DNA of 64,000 bases, from positions 81,001 to 145,000 of the forward strand of contig QVRM01006473.1 of NCBI GenBank assembly GCA_003439945.1. The letters are read 5' to 3'. The notes below the pieces were generated by a model. The model was not told the origin of the DNA, ran no database searches, and saw only the letters and a program-made list of their open reading frames with translations. The translations under genes were made by a program, and so were the position numbers. Positions 51,443 to 62,442 of this stretch are shown here, in pieces (the first letter of the stretch is position 1; each line of letters starts with the position of its first letter). The DNA comes from Dermanyssus gallinae. Taxonomy: Eukaryota; Arthropoda; Arachnida; Mesostigmata; Dermanyssidae.

Positions 51443-51550
51443 ACAATCACAACAATAACAACAACAGCAACAGCAACAGCAATAACAATAACAACAGCAA
51501 CAACAACAACAAAAACGACAAAAACAACAACAACAACAACAACAACAAGG
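51443..51550. repeat. CAA-rich imperfect microsatellite
   Basis: CAA/AAC/CAG triplets ending in GAGGAGGAG. Confidence 0.9.
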
Positions 51551-51896
51551 AGGAGGAGGAGAGCGACGTGATTATCCTCATCTGTGCCAACTTTTCCCAC
51601 TGGGGACATCCTGACTAAGTCAGAACGACAAGCCAGCACCAGTCAGGCTAGCGCCAAGCGTACCAGGTGTGTCCGGCGTTGAGCGCTCGGGCTCACTGTT
51701 GTTCACTTTTGGAGGAAAGGACACGAGAGAGCAGAGAAGTGGGGTGGGGCAGACGGGAAGGTGGGCGTAGGAGGAGCGGGGGGGCAAAAGTGTAGGAGGA
51801 TTCCGTTGTCGTCCCAAAGCAATGTCATGTCATTGTCAAATACGGCTGCAGCAGCAGCGGTGAGCACCCCAGACGACACTGCGACGTACACTGCGC

Positions 51897-52038
51897 GACC
51901 TTTCTCTCTCTCCTCTCCCCGCTCCCCCTCTTTCCCTTCTTCTCCCCCCCCCCGCTCCACCATCTCTCTCTTCTTCCCCCCCGCTCCCCCTCTCTGTCTC
52001 TCATCCTCTCCCACGCCCCCCTTCCCTCTCTCTGTGTT
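51897..52038. repeat. Polypyrimidine (CT/C-rich) tract
   Basis: About 140 bases that are almost entirely C and T on the plus strand. It includes a run of about ten C's near 51945 and recurring CCCGCTCCCCCTCT-like segments at about 51918 and 51980. Frames over it are low-complexity. Confidence 0.9.
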
Positions 52039-52627
52039 ATTATCGCTTCCGGCATGAAATTTTTTGCTCTCTTCTTCCCTTGACCTGTTTACCTCTTCGG
52101 CAGTCTCGAGCTGCGTTTGCTACTGTCGTCAACCATCTCCAACACATATACACACCCGTGGCCTCACAATTGACGGTGGCAACGACTACAGCGGCAATGG
52201 TAAAGGCGCAGAAAAAAAATCATACACAGCAAGGGGGTTCAGCAGTAGTAGCCGCATCGGCAGCAGCAGATGTGGTGTAACGCAGACTGGAAAATAGCAG
52301 AACTCTGCAAACAGGGATGCAGCTTTCGCACAAGCAATGAACGAAAGGAACGCGTACATGTAATGAGCAGGATAGAAGAGCGGTATGGGCAGGAGCATCG
52401 AAAAGAGAAAGGCAAAGAGTACATTTACCGTAACATTAAATAATTAACTCAATGGGAGTAGTCGGCCCGCCTCATAGAAGTGGATAGAGCGAACAACAAG
52501 AGCAAAGTTCGCTACCTAGATGGTTCCATTAAAGCATCCACAGTCTTGTCGTGCATATTCTAATCATTTCGGCCATAGCAAACACGCTCACTTTGCCATC
52601 AAAGCTGAGCGTCACCACTTTGGAGTG

Positions 52628-52702
52628 CAGGGTAAATGCTATCCCGCCTTTGCAGGGTAAATGCTATTCTGCCTTTGCAGGGTAAATGCTATCCTGCTTT
52701 GC
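52628..52702. repeat. 25-base tandem repeat, three copies
   Basis: Units starting at 52628, 52653 and 52678 carry CAGGGTAAATGCTAT and a CTGCCTTTG-like end, with one or two differences each. Confidence 0.9.
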
Positions 52703-53064
52703 CATTTTTCGTTGCAGGCAAAATGGCCGACAGGCTTGTCGGTTCGAGTTGTTCTTCGGCAGCAGCTACTGCCGAAAAAATGACGACGACAACAGCAACA
52801 ACAACGGCAAAGGCATTGCAATTGATAGCGCGAAAAACAATCATATTAGTAAAACAAACAACCCTCGAGAGCCCACCTTAGCTTATTATTATCTAGGTGG
52901 TTTCTAATATCCGTTCGTTTATTACTCGGCGGCTTGTTCGCGGAAGCGCATTAGCTCCAAGGCAGAAGTAATCGTTTGGAAGCCGCGCTATCATTGTGGT
53001 TCTTGCTATTGCTGTTGTTGTTGCTTCTACCGTTATGAATGGTCGCTGTCTTCTCCTAATCGTA

Positions 53065-53225
53065 TTGGACTGGATCGCATACTGGTTGTCGACAGCTAAG
53101 CGCGCGTCGGGAAGATCGAAACGGGGAATCGCCGGTTCGATCCCTGTTGTTTGCTGAATTTTCTTTGAGCTATGCTCATTGAGATTAGATGATAAACCAT
53201 ACCGCTGAGAGTCAGCGGCCAGAAT
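53065..53225 (+). mobile_element. SINE family A copy with tRNA-like head
   Basis: A B-box GCCGGTTCGATCCC lies at about 53143-53156, with an upstream A-box-like stretch after 53070. ATGCTCATTGAGA, AACCATACC and a hairpin CCGCTGA-GAG-TCAGCGG (53202-53218) follow. The order B-box, ATGCTCATT, AACCATACCGCTGAGAG is shared with the 62.3-kb copy. The 3' body found in other copies is missing, so the copy is truncated. No target duplication was identified. Confidence 0.65.
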
Positions 53226-53538
53226 ACAAAAGAAAGTGCCTTTATTCACCAAATAAAGGGTTGGAAAGAGGCTAGGTAGGAAATGACGCCCCTGAAGCCG
53301 CCTTGTTGTACGATTATTGATTGCGAACATATTATTGATTGTTTCAAGTCTTGCAATACATCATTTATCAATGAAAAGGTATTAAGATTTACCAACCTGC
53401 CAACAGACACTAAGTCTTTTGTTGCACTGCGCAAGTCGTACACTAAGCCTTTAGTAGTAATCGTAGTAGCTTCACCGTTACTTAGGGTGATTTCGATTAG
53501 CGTATGCTTTAGTTTATTCATAAGTTATTTTTGTAAAT

Positions 53539-53625
53539 TGTTTTGCAAACTGATTGCTTTGAAGTGGTCTCAGGAAGTCGGTCCGAACTCCTATTCACGA
53601 CCTCTAGTGCTTTGGTATATGTCTA
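53539..53625 (+). repeat. Direct repeat, copy 1 (with 54.30 kb)
   Basis: Carries CAAACTGATTGCTTT, TGGTCTCAG, AAGTCGG, ACTCCTATTCAC and TAGTATAT-like end. It matches 54299-54383 at most positions. Confidence 0.8.
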
Positions 53626-53629
53626 TATA

Positions 53630-54105
53630 TACAGGGTGTTGCAGATTTTTTTTTATAATAGAATATACAAATTGTAGAGCTCGTTAAAGCAAATATTTTT
53701 TCCGATGAAACATGGTCTCTGAGAAGTCTTGTTTTGGAGTGAGAGCGAAATTACTACAATTTGTGACACTAGTGTTTTTGGCTGACATAGGAGCATAAAA
53801 TGTGCTGTTGCGACCCTAGACAGAAACTATACACACTGTCGTGTTCCTGAGAAAATTCTGTTTCTTCCGAAGGGCATATAAGGCCGGTCAGAATATGCGA
53901 CACGGTCGTTTAAAAGATAATTCGTCAAAAATTATTTATTAGCTTTTACGCCAATCACTTCAGAATCATAACCCTACGCAAAGCTAACATATTCAGCAAA
54001 GGCGCATTTCACGATCGTTTTGGTACCAAACTTGTAGCAATGCGAGCTGTGGTTGCGGAGTAATTACGATTTTTCGGAGGGCATGACCAGATTAAATGCA
54101 TGTTG
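53630..54105 (+). mobile_element. Possible DNA-transposon fragment starting ACAGGGTGTTGCA
   Basis: The sequence turns abruptly from TATATAT into ACAGGGTGTTGCAG and a T-run. Ends of the form CAGGGTGTT are common termini of mariner-type and other arthropod DNA elements. The following 470 bases are non-coding and not recognised, and no matching inverted end was found before the TA tract at 54110. Identification is weak. Confidence 0.3.
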
Positions 54106-54107
54106 TT

Positions 54108-54150
54108 TTATATATATATATATATATAAATGAGATTATATAGATATATA

Positions 54151-54181
<31 letters not shown>

Positions 54182-54260
54182 CTATATATTAATATATATA
54201 TATATATATAAATATATTATATATATATATTAATATATATTTATATATATATTTATATAT
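54108..54260. repeat. Diverged TA-rich block
   Basis: TA repeats broken by AAATAT, TTATAT and GATATA. A second, similar block lies at 54377-54440. Confidence 0.9.
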
Positions 54261-54298
54261 ATTATATCTATAGTAATTGTTTGTCAGTTTCTCAAATA

Positions 54299-54383
54299 TT
54301 TTGCACAAACTGATTGCTTTTAAATGGTCTCAGTAAGTCGGCTCCAAACTCCTATTCACAAACCGCTAGCGCTTTTAGTATAT
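54299..54383 (+). repeat. Direct repeat, copy 2 (with 53.54 kb)
   Basis: Same block order as 53539-53625, with about 12% differences by eye. The two copies sit about 760 bases apart in the same orientation. Confidence 0.8.
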
Positions 54384-54440
54384 ATTATATATATATATAT
54401 TATCTATATATATATTATATATAATATATAAAAATATATA

Positions 54441-57400
54441 GTTTTGTTCAGTTCTTTAGTAAACAGCGACGTTTCAGCCTCTAGAGAATGCACTTGGTAG
54501 ATGGGAGACAGCTCGCTGACTAAGAACATGAGGTCTGAGGCGTGTCTAGGTGCGTCGTTGGTGGCGTCACCTACTGTCATGACGGAACCACTGCCGCGTG
54601 CCGGTCAGCGATAGTCGAGTCGAAGCAGCGGTTTATCCCTTTAATTAAGCTAAGTAATTAGCTGGGCGTATATACGTATGCTTGACGTACACGTCATGAT
54701 CTGGTTACGTATGCTACTAAGATAATGACGATGATGCACGTGCGTAAGCAAGAGATAAGAGCGCGCCCGGTGGACACCAATATGTGTAGACTATGTACAT
54801 ATTAAGCAATTTGTGGCCGCATTGGATAAATATAATGCCACCATCAGCATAAGAGTAACCGAGAATGTTTTAGGCATCCGAAAATAGCAACCCAAAAACT
54901 ACTTAGGTGAGTATATTTGCGGCAACATCAACAACAACAATGAAAACAACAACAATAGGATTAGCAGCTGCCACAACAGCAATTAAATTGCATGTTGGAG
55001 GATTTATGGAGACTCTATATGCCCAAGAACGGTTGGCTGCGGTACATATTTAGGCAATTTGGGATACGACTACCATCGTCACCAAGCTCCGGCTGGTCGA
55101 ATCGCTTGACGGCTGTCGCACGGTCGCGCTGATTTGAGCCGTGGCCGTGGGCTAGTATCGCCTGCATGGTCCTGACGCCTATGTTGACATGCGTTCCCGA
55201 ATGAGCCGTATAAGAAAAACTTAACGTCATCTTCGTAAATGCTCCTCAATATAGGGTTTTTGGCTTGGCTTAAGCTTGCAGACTGGCTATCCGACTGGTT
55301 ATCACGATACCAAAAAATATTCGCGTCTATTTAAACTGGGCGAGAACGAGAGAGAGAGAGAGAGTGAAAGATGAATATAAATATATATAGTTGGGTCTGT
55401 TCAGAGTTGGCTTATTTGTTTTCCCTTCGTTGACCCTGCAAGCTTGCACCACGTCTCTTTTGTAGTGAGTAGAAAGGGAGAGAGAGATGGAGGGAGAGGG
55501 TGAGCGCAAAACTAGGGAATAGGGTCCTGTTTATATCACAAGGTCTCTTATGAAAGCAGGGCTTTGCTGCTAGTAGAAGTAATAGTAGGAGTGGCCAAAC
55601 GAGTGGTATAGGACAAACGCCCTCTACAACATTGCTATCGACGCACTGTCTGTGGCAGGAAGTACCAGCAGAACAGCAGCAGAAGTACAGCAGCGTACGG
55701 TCAGATAGAAACAAACGATCTCGAGACAGAGCTAGCGATGAACACAAAGGTGGTGTAGGCTTTGCTGAACAAATCCAGCGTCCATGCTTTGCATCCTAGT
55801 GGTGGAGGAATAGACTAGGAAAGTACAGTGGACAACCAAACGGCAACAACAACAGAGCGGTAGCAAGAGTAAGCGTTGTGCCAATAATAACAACGGCAAT
55901 AGCATAAAAACTCGAATTGACGTAATAGTAGTAGTAGTAATATTAACAACAACAACTACTACTACAAAGCCCACCTACGACGGTCAACGTACACGGAGCA
56001 GGTCGAGAAATGTTAGCAAATACGTGGAGGTAAGTCTTGTGTTGAGTTAAAACCTGCTCGGTGTTTCCTCTCGATTCCTTCTCGATTTCCTCGACTATTC
56101 ATCGACTAGCCGCTAGAACCGCCGCTGCTTCAGAGATTTCCCTATTTCGTGCATCATCGTTCGTTCTCTCGAGTGTTCGCGTTTTGGCAGGCGAGAGAAG
56201 ATGGCCAAGGTACAAAAAGAAGGAGGCGTAACAAAAGACGATTTCGACAGGACACGACAGGACATTTTGAGGACAGAACGACACCACTGCTGCTGCGGAC
56301 GCCCGGTAACCCGTGCGCACGGTTGTCACCTCTTGTGCTCTTTCGAGCGCTATCTGGCAAACACGCGCGAACGCACAAGCCCAGTAGGAGTGTCTGCGCC
56401 GAGATATCGTCGGAACATCGGTATGGCACCCGTTTCACCGGTCGGCGCACAAACTCGCAAATCGCCAAATAGGCCAAGTTAGCAAACGCCAGCTGCAAGT
56501 TCCGCCTCTTTTCGCCCTTCGCCCCGATCCTGCTATTTCGACACTGTCGCAGTAGTCGGTAGTCGTGTCGGAGCCTTCACCGGGTCACCGGGTCAGAGTA
56601 GACAAGAGAAAAAGGAATGCAGAGAAGGAAACTCACAGGGCAGGCCGTGAGGTGGCCTTCGCCGAGCTGGCGCCGCCGATACTCGCACGGCCAGCGATGA
56701 GATGAGCTTTCGAGACGACGGCAGAAACGGTAAACGGCTAGCGTGGGCCTGTCCCTAACTGAACCATATGAGGAAGGTCGACGACACCATCCGACAACAG
56801 ATCCTCAAACAGAAGAAAAACGAAATCGAGGAGTGAAAGAAACGGGAGACAACGAGCTACCTGCATAAAGGGCAGCCTGATTTGAGCAGCAGTAGGTCAG
56901 CAGATAGAAAGACGTTGTTGACAAACAAACGAGTTATGGCAGACCGACCAACATTGATTTAAAGATGGTGATTAAAGGACGCAGCCGACTTGAAGAAAAT
57001 GTGCATCCTCGAAAACGACTTTACCGTTAACCCAAGTGTCGTCGTTGTCGTTTGCTTCCCTCTTGCGGGGCGGTTCATCACGTCTGTCGATCCATTCACC
57101 TGATCTGCTGGGTTGCGGACTGTCTAGTAGTCATCTATGGCAGTTAGTTTTAGGAGAGGCTATACGTCAGTGTCGCGGGACAGGTAGACGCGGGACAACC
57201 GCCGGCAGCTGGTTATGTCATTTCACGTTCTGTCATGTGCACGTCGTCAAACGTCGCAAAGTAACGGCGTAAGTGCATCGTGTAGCCGAGACTGACTATT
57301 GTACAGGAACGCAGGAGTGCACCTGGTAGACCCGTATAGGCATACATAGAAGCCGGCGCGCTGCTGCAAACTGTTTCCACTGAGGCACCAAAAGCAACGA

Positions 57401-58735
57401 AAGCAGAGCGTTGCGCGGTTCCACAGCTGTTGGGTCGGACGAGCAAGGGCGAAGGGCCGAAAGCACAGGCTATCCATAGGTTGCAAATGAAAACCAGCTA
57501 GCTATTTCAAAGGGGGGGTAAAGGCAACTGTTATGAGGCGAGAAAGGCCGACTGCTTCAAAGGAAGAAAGTCAACGTTTTTCAACGTTTCCAATGGCAGC
57601 AAATAGTGAGGATAGTTGGAAGGTATAGGCAGAGGCTGTGAGGCGGGATCTGTAATGTAGCACGTCCAGCAACTCCATTGTCGTGGGTGGATCTCTTTCA
57701 GCGGCGCGATAAACGGGGCCACCATTGACATCGCGATGCTTTCTCGAGATCGGCCTTTGGAAGCCGCGCGGCTTCCGTCGGTCAGCTCACGAAGAGATCC
57801 AAAAATGTCTGAGCAACAGCATATTGATCGACGATGTGGTGTCGTCGATGATTTTCAGCTCTTCGTACAAAGTGCGGCCTATTTCGACATTGTTTGGCCA
57901 GTTTTTCTGCTACGATTGAACAGTTGCAAATAGGGAAGTTGTGGCGGTGTCTGCCAAGATCAAGGAGGTACCGAACAACAAAAATTCCCCCCCGGGTTTT
58001 AAATTTAAGGGCAGTATGCTACTCACGTGTTAACGGTAGCTACAACGGTGATCAATATTTTGCCGATAATGGTCATGATAATGCTATTGATATGGCAGTA
58101 GTGATAGTCTAAGGCGCCCATCATTATCGATAAGTCAACGCCCCTTTAAGTAGTCAAGCAATGCATTTGCCAAGAGGCCAATTCGTTTACGAAATAGTCA
58201 GCACAGCGAGTTCGGATCGCCGTCCACTTGCTTGTGACTCGATTCACTTGAACCGCGACCAAGGACTCGTCATGCGTTCACGGACTGTGCGCTTCTTCGA
58301 CCAACCCCAAGACCGCCCATTCCTGCCCTGCATGATTGAGTTCAATGAGAGTCGGACGCAACCGCTTTAGTTGCTCTCGTCTCATGATCGTTGATAGAGT
58401 AGACAATGTAAATGAATGGCCACTCAAAATAACCTCGCTGCCGCTAGGTTACAGAGTCCACTAGGTTAGGGAAACGACAACATCAATAAAGACAACAGCA
58501 TCTACCGAAACGATGCCAATGTTTAACGAACGTTTGCATCCTATTCGTAGTCTTAGATTTCATCGATTGGCGTTGTAATAGACAGGCCCCTTAACCTCGA
58601 CTTAAAATGGACGTCATTTGCGACAGTCACTGGGCTCACTGTAGACGCCAGTCAGCCTGTAGCTGTTGTTCAACAAATGGTTTGTTTGAATCAAAGTAAT
58701 TCATTTAGCATCGTTTGGCTTGGGGGTAAGTTTCC
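54441..58735. other. Unique sequence, no gene recognised
   Basis: Minor features are a CAA run near 54925-54960, a GA run at 55347-55366 and TAGTAG triplets at 55925-55945. A CpG-rich part at 56.1-56.9 kb has overlapping frames of 76-114 codons on both strands (56149-56498), none recognised. A 72-codon plus frame at 57894-58112 and a 69-codon one at 58161-58370 are also unrecognised. Confidence 0.35.
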
Positions 58736-58739
58736 GTTA

Positions 58740-58890
58740 CAAAACCCGGGAGCTCAAGATTTAGAAATATATCCGCGAATATATAGACGAGAAATGCCGA
58801 GATGAGACTCAGCGGTTATGCTGCCATAAGGGCTGTTAGGAAAACCCTAGTTATCTCAACATGTCCGGCATTTGCTGTTTTGAGGAAATG
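58740..58890 (+). mobile_element. SINE family A copy (plus), body part
   Basis: Contains GACTCAGCGGTTATGCTGCC, AGGAAAACCCTAG, TATCTCAACATGTCC and a TTGCTG end, the same block order as in the 62.3-kb and 13.0-kb copies. The head is diverged beyond recognition. Confidence 0.65.
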
Positions 58891-58894
58891 AATT

Positions 58895-59695
58895 CTCAGC
58901 CCGTAGGGCACTAAAATGATCGCGTTTTTCTTTCTGCTTATGAAAAAAAACTCAGATATTTTCTATATCTGGGAAGGACATTTTGGGAAGACCAATTGGA
59001 GTAAAGGCGAGTTTCCTTCGAAATTGGGATCCTTTAAATGCAAAAATATGAAACTGCAGACGAACGGGTTCCTCATTTAGCTAGTTTTAAACCTAAATAC
59101 ACATACATATATTTATATGTATTGCACGCTTATGAAAATGCCATTTGGCAGAAATGCATAATTTAGTATCTAACTATCTCGTTAAGCTTCTGGTATTTAT
59201 GAAAAAAACAGGTATACATTTATTTACTTAGTGCTTTATAGACCGGCTTCGTAAACACCGTATCCATACATTATGATCATTCTAATTATGGAAAAAATAC
59301 AGAATTTATGATTACTACTAAGGTAGTTATGATCGTTACTGTAGGGCGTATTCCATGCATGTATGTATACGTAGGCTTTGTGTGGCCGTTATCGAATAAC
59401 GTCACTGAGCCGCGAGCAAACACAGGACTTCGGCACAGATGGTGTCCCCGTACATATTGGCCCAGGCAAGCAACTTTGAATTTCAGGTACAAATCCGCCA
59501 CCGTTCGGAAGAATTTGCGTATCTTCCCAAAATGACTAGCAAATGTCATCTGAATAAAGTCGTCCGTAAGGGCAAAGGTAAGGCGTTGTAATTGTCGACA
59601 ACATCGTCTGTCCGTAAGCTGTATGAGAGGTGATCAATTGAAAATGTAAGACACGACATTGTAGGTGTAATTAAAGTCTTCATTTAAAAGTATTT
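58895..59695. other. Unique AT-rich sequence
   Basis: Overlapping frames of 75-87 codons at 59286-59549 are unrecognised. No repeat is seen. Confidence 0.4.
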
Positions 59696-59699
59696 ACCA

Positions 59700-60395
59700 A
59701 GGACCTAAGCATAACTACGCTACTGTTTCACGAGTTGAATGATTTCCTGTTCGCAGAATTCCTGCAGCTATGACAGGAGCCGGTCCTCCACTCCCGTACC
59801 TCAGTTCGTCGACCGGATAGAAGCGCCTTCCTTTACAATGTTTATCAGAAGAAACTGATGTCGTAGGGCGATATTTCCGGGCTGTAGGGCGAATGCTCAA
59901 GTTTTTTTAGCGTGAAGTTTGGGAAAAATGCTTTATGCACACCCAGCGCGGATGTGGAGGAGCACGTGGGTAGTGTGGGACTCCCCGGGGGTATGAGGTT
60001 ATCCACTAAAAACCCCTAGAATGCTCAAGCTGCTATCGCTCGAAACGACCCTGAAAAGTGTGAACGCACGTTATCGTAGCGCAGAACCGCTCCCTCTGTG
60101 AGCAGCCCAAGCCGTTTGCTCTTAACGGAGTTGCGTAGGTCACGGAGTGTCTCACAGTACAACAAATCACTGTTTATGGCGTTTCCGTGCTTGAGTAATT
60201 CGATGCGTATCGAACCTCAAACGTCAAAAAAGATGGTAGGCATCACCTTGCCTGCTGAGGGCTGAGAGCTTTGATTTTTTAAGCCAAGCTGAAGACGCAT
60301 GATTTCATTACATGCTGTCTCGCTTTGTCTCTAGCTTGAAGTGATAAAGAAGCACCAACTCTCGTCCCCGGTGAAGTCCCGCTCCAAGCAAACGG
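59700..60395 (-). mobile_element. Decayed mariner-type transposase (copy 2)
   Basis: The minus strand reads FLERDFTGDESWCF-like sequence at about 60350-60390 (first catalytic Asp), PTIFFDV and ELLKHGNAINSDLLYCETLR at about 60140-60240, then RYDN at 60069-60080 (second catalytic Asp, normally HDN). These are followed by LEHSPYSPEISPYD at about 59855-59898 (third Asp) and GRRFYPVDEL at about 59803-59832. The C-terminal region is LLSQLQEF...QLVKQ at about 59722-59790. About 100 extra bases between the second and third Asp regions, several stops and frame changes show it is dead. It differs from the 17.4-kb copy (KGRRF...LLSQ..EF C-terminus versus IPK...CFEGW), so it represents a separate mariner lineage. 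Confidence 0.75.
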
Positions 60396-60399
60396 AGCC

Positions 60400-60765
60400 T
60401 TCATCACACCGACACAGTTGTTGCGGTGCCCCAAAAATTATATAGATATTCGTTTTGTCTTCGATCTCAGGCAGTTCTGTACTGATCGCTCGTACGAATA
60501 GAGCTGTCAACCTTTTGTTGCTGCAGTAGCAAATATAATCGGACTATCAGCATACCTGAGCTGATTATGCTGTTGTTGTTTTTGTTATCGAATTTTCCTT
60601 GCTAATTATGTGCTACAGCAGTCAGTGGCAGTGATGGTAACAATTACGGTGGAAAAGATTTGCATGCACAGCTTTTGCTGTCGACACTTCCAAATAGTAG
60701 AACGACCTAAATTAATTATTTGACCAATGCCGCAACGCCACCGACAAGAACAAAGCGGCCTTTGC
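60400..60765. other. Unique sequence upstream of mariner copy 2
   Basis: The N-terminal DNA-binding part of the transposase would be expected here on the minus strand but was not recognised. It is deleted or too diverged. Confidence 0.4.
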
Positions 60766-61052
60766 TTAGGATAGCTTGCCCTCTGCCAGAAAACTCTTAC
60801 TACGTGGGCCCACTCGTTTTTGTGAGGTTAGAAGTTCTTCTAGCCATGCACTAGCATCCGAATACGCCGCCTTGATGCAAGCCTTGAATTTTAACGGCCG
60901 TACGCTGCTTTCCAGCTGACAGCTGCAATCATCTTCATCCCCCTCCACGTAGAGAACGAGAGTGGAAGGGCGTGCAGCAGGGCTTGCCAGGAACAAGAAA
61001 GGGGCACAAACTGCCCCTCCATCCTGAGCTGCAAAGTCATCAGCGTAGGGGA
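60766..61052 (-). other. Protein-like open frame of unknown nature
   Basis: The minus frame is open from a stop near 61052 to the stop at 60766. It begins VPYADDFAAQDGG and ends SKSFLAEGKLS, with a Cys- and acid-containing middle (EGDEDDCSCQLESSV). The composition is balanced and not repeat-derived. YADD resembles a reverse-transcriptase active site, but the surrounding residues do not support it. No start codon context or splice sites were assigned. Confidence 0.25.
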
Positions 61053-61054
61053 CC

Positions 61055-62110
61055 TCTCAGAGGTGAACTGCCATTCTCCCCTTCGCTTGACAAGTTTTAT
61101 TGCAAAATATGGCGGCCATCTATGTTACTAGCCGCGTTTTGTTCACTTCCGTTACAGCTGCCACCATGACTATGATTCTGGCTGCTACTGCTGCCCCGAC
61201 TCCTGCTGCTGTTACTACAACTACGAACCTCAGAGGACGCCGCGCCAAGAGATAGTAGAAAACCGAACGGCATAGAACGGCGCAGGGCAGAACTGACTAG
61301 GAGAAAACGACCCTGAAGCGCGGTGTATTTTAAGACTGCCACCCGCTCTCGGCGCTCTCTTCGTCGCTCTCGGCTGTGGGTGTGTGTACGTTACGAGCGC
61401 GTATCCTGCCGCTGCTTTAATCTCCCATGCCTGAAAGATACACACTACGACTCAAGTCCTGCACGCCCAACAGCCCATCCGCCTGCCAGTCAGCATGCAT
61501 GCATGCATAGTTTATTAGTCGCCCGTAGCCTGGCGAATGTCCCCGGTCACATATTTTCGTTTTGCTACTCGCATACATTGTCGTTCCACACCATACTGCC
61601 ACCCTGGGCGTGCGTAAAGCGAGGAAGTGGCAGGGAGAAATGCAGGTACCATGCTTAACATGGTATTGTAACGACTTGCTTCTGAACTTAAGGTCTTATC
61701 TCTGCGTTCGTGCGTGCGTGCTACTATCATCAGCTAACTCGTAACTTTATTGGATCACTGAATGACTTGTTCATCCATTAGTACAGCGAGCAGGTGTTTT
61801 TTGCGTCGTCGCGTCGGCTTGTACTCGCCACCTAAATGAGTTACGACCAGCAAGGCGTAGGACCCAGTTGCGGCCCGGCTTGAGGCTGCAAGTTCCAGGC
61901 GCCGGGACAAAGTACTACTCAGGTTTCAGAGCACCCGGTATGGTCATTCACTCGCATGCCCGCTTATCGTCTATCCGCTTGCACCAGTAGCAGATTAACG
62001 CAGACCACTACAATACTTTGTTTGCGCATCCTTTCCTGGACGACACATTAGATCGTTGGTTTGTACAACCGGTTGTACATGCTACTTCAGATATTATTTG
62101 TTGCTGCTCT
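61055..62110. other. Unique sequence, no gene recognised
   Basis: A CpG-rich part at 61.2-61.4 kb has overlapping frames of 71-111 codons. A GCATGCATGCAT run lies at 61494-61507. No domain recognised. Confidence 0.35.
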
Positions 62111-62111
62111 A

Positions 62112-62133
62112 TATATATATATATATATATATA
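62112..62133. repeat. Short (TA)n run
   Basis: TA repeats immediately at the 3' end of the SINE copy that follows on the minus strand. Confidence 0.9.
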
Positions 62134-62137
62134 CATT

Positions 62138-62404
62138 ATTCGCTTAACATGTATACCGAAATACACATATCACATTTTTATATCAGGCGCGCTTAGAGCA
62201 GCATAAGTGGACATGTTGATATTTCGAGGGTTTTCCCAAAAGTTTGTGTGGCAGCATAATCACTCACTCTCAGCGGTATGGTTCATCTATTTAATGAGCA
62301 TCGCCCGAAGAGAATTCGATCAATAATAGAAATCAAACCGGCGACACCCCAGTATATGATAACTATAAATAGCGCACTAGCCCCCATTTATATACTACGC
62401 CACC

Positions 62405-62410
<6 letters not shown>
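62138..62410 (-). mobile_element. SINE family A copy (minus), most complete
   Basis: Minus-strand order: an A-box-like GGTGGCGTAGTA (near 62402), a B-box GCCGGTTTGATTT (about 62328-62342), ATGCTCATT, AACCATACCGCTGAGAG and ATGCTGCC. Next come GGGAAAACCCTCG, ATATCAACATGTCC, ATGCTGCTCTAAGCGC, and a 3' end TGTGTATTTCGGTATACAT. The element is about 265 bases and is flanked by (TA)n on both sides, which hides any target duplication. It links the head-only copy at 53.1 kb with the body-only copies at 13.0 and 58.8 kb. Confidence 0.75.

Positions 62411-62438
<28 letters not shown>
62407..62438. repeat. (TA)n microsatellite
   Basis: About 30 bases of TA repeats at the 5' side of the SINE. Confidence 0.95.

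Positions 62439-62439
<1 letters not shown>

Positions 62440-62442
<3 letters not shown>

Noticed and set aside
53070..53160. Possible tRNA gene with B-box GGTTCGATCCC
   Set aside because: No complete cloverleaf, and the following sequence matches the SINE family A body.
56149..56498. Overlapping 107- and 114-codon frames
   Set aside because: Open on both strands in CpG-rich DNA; no recognisable domain in either.
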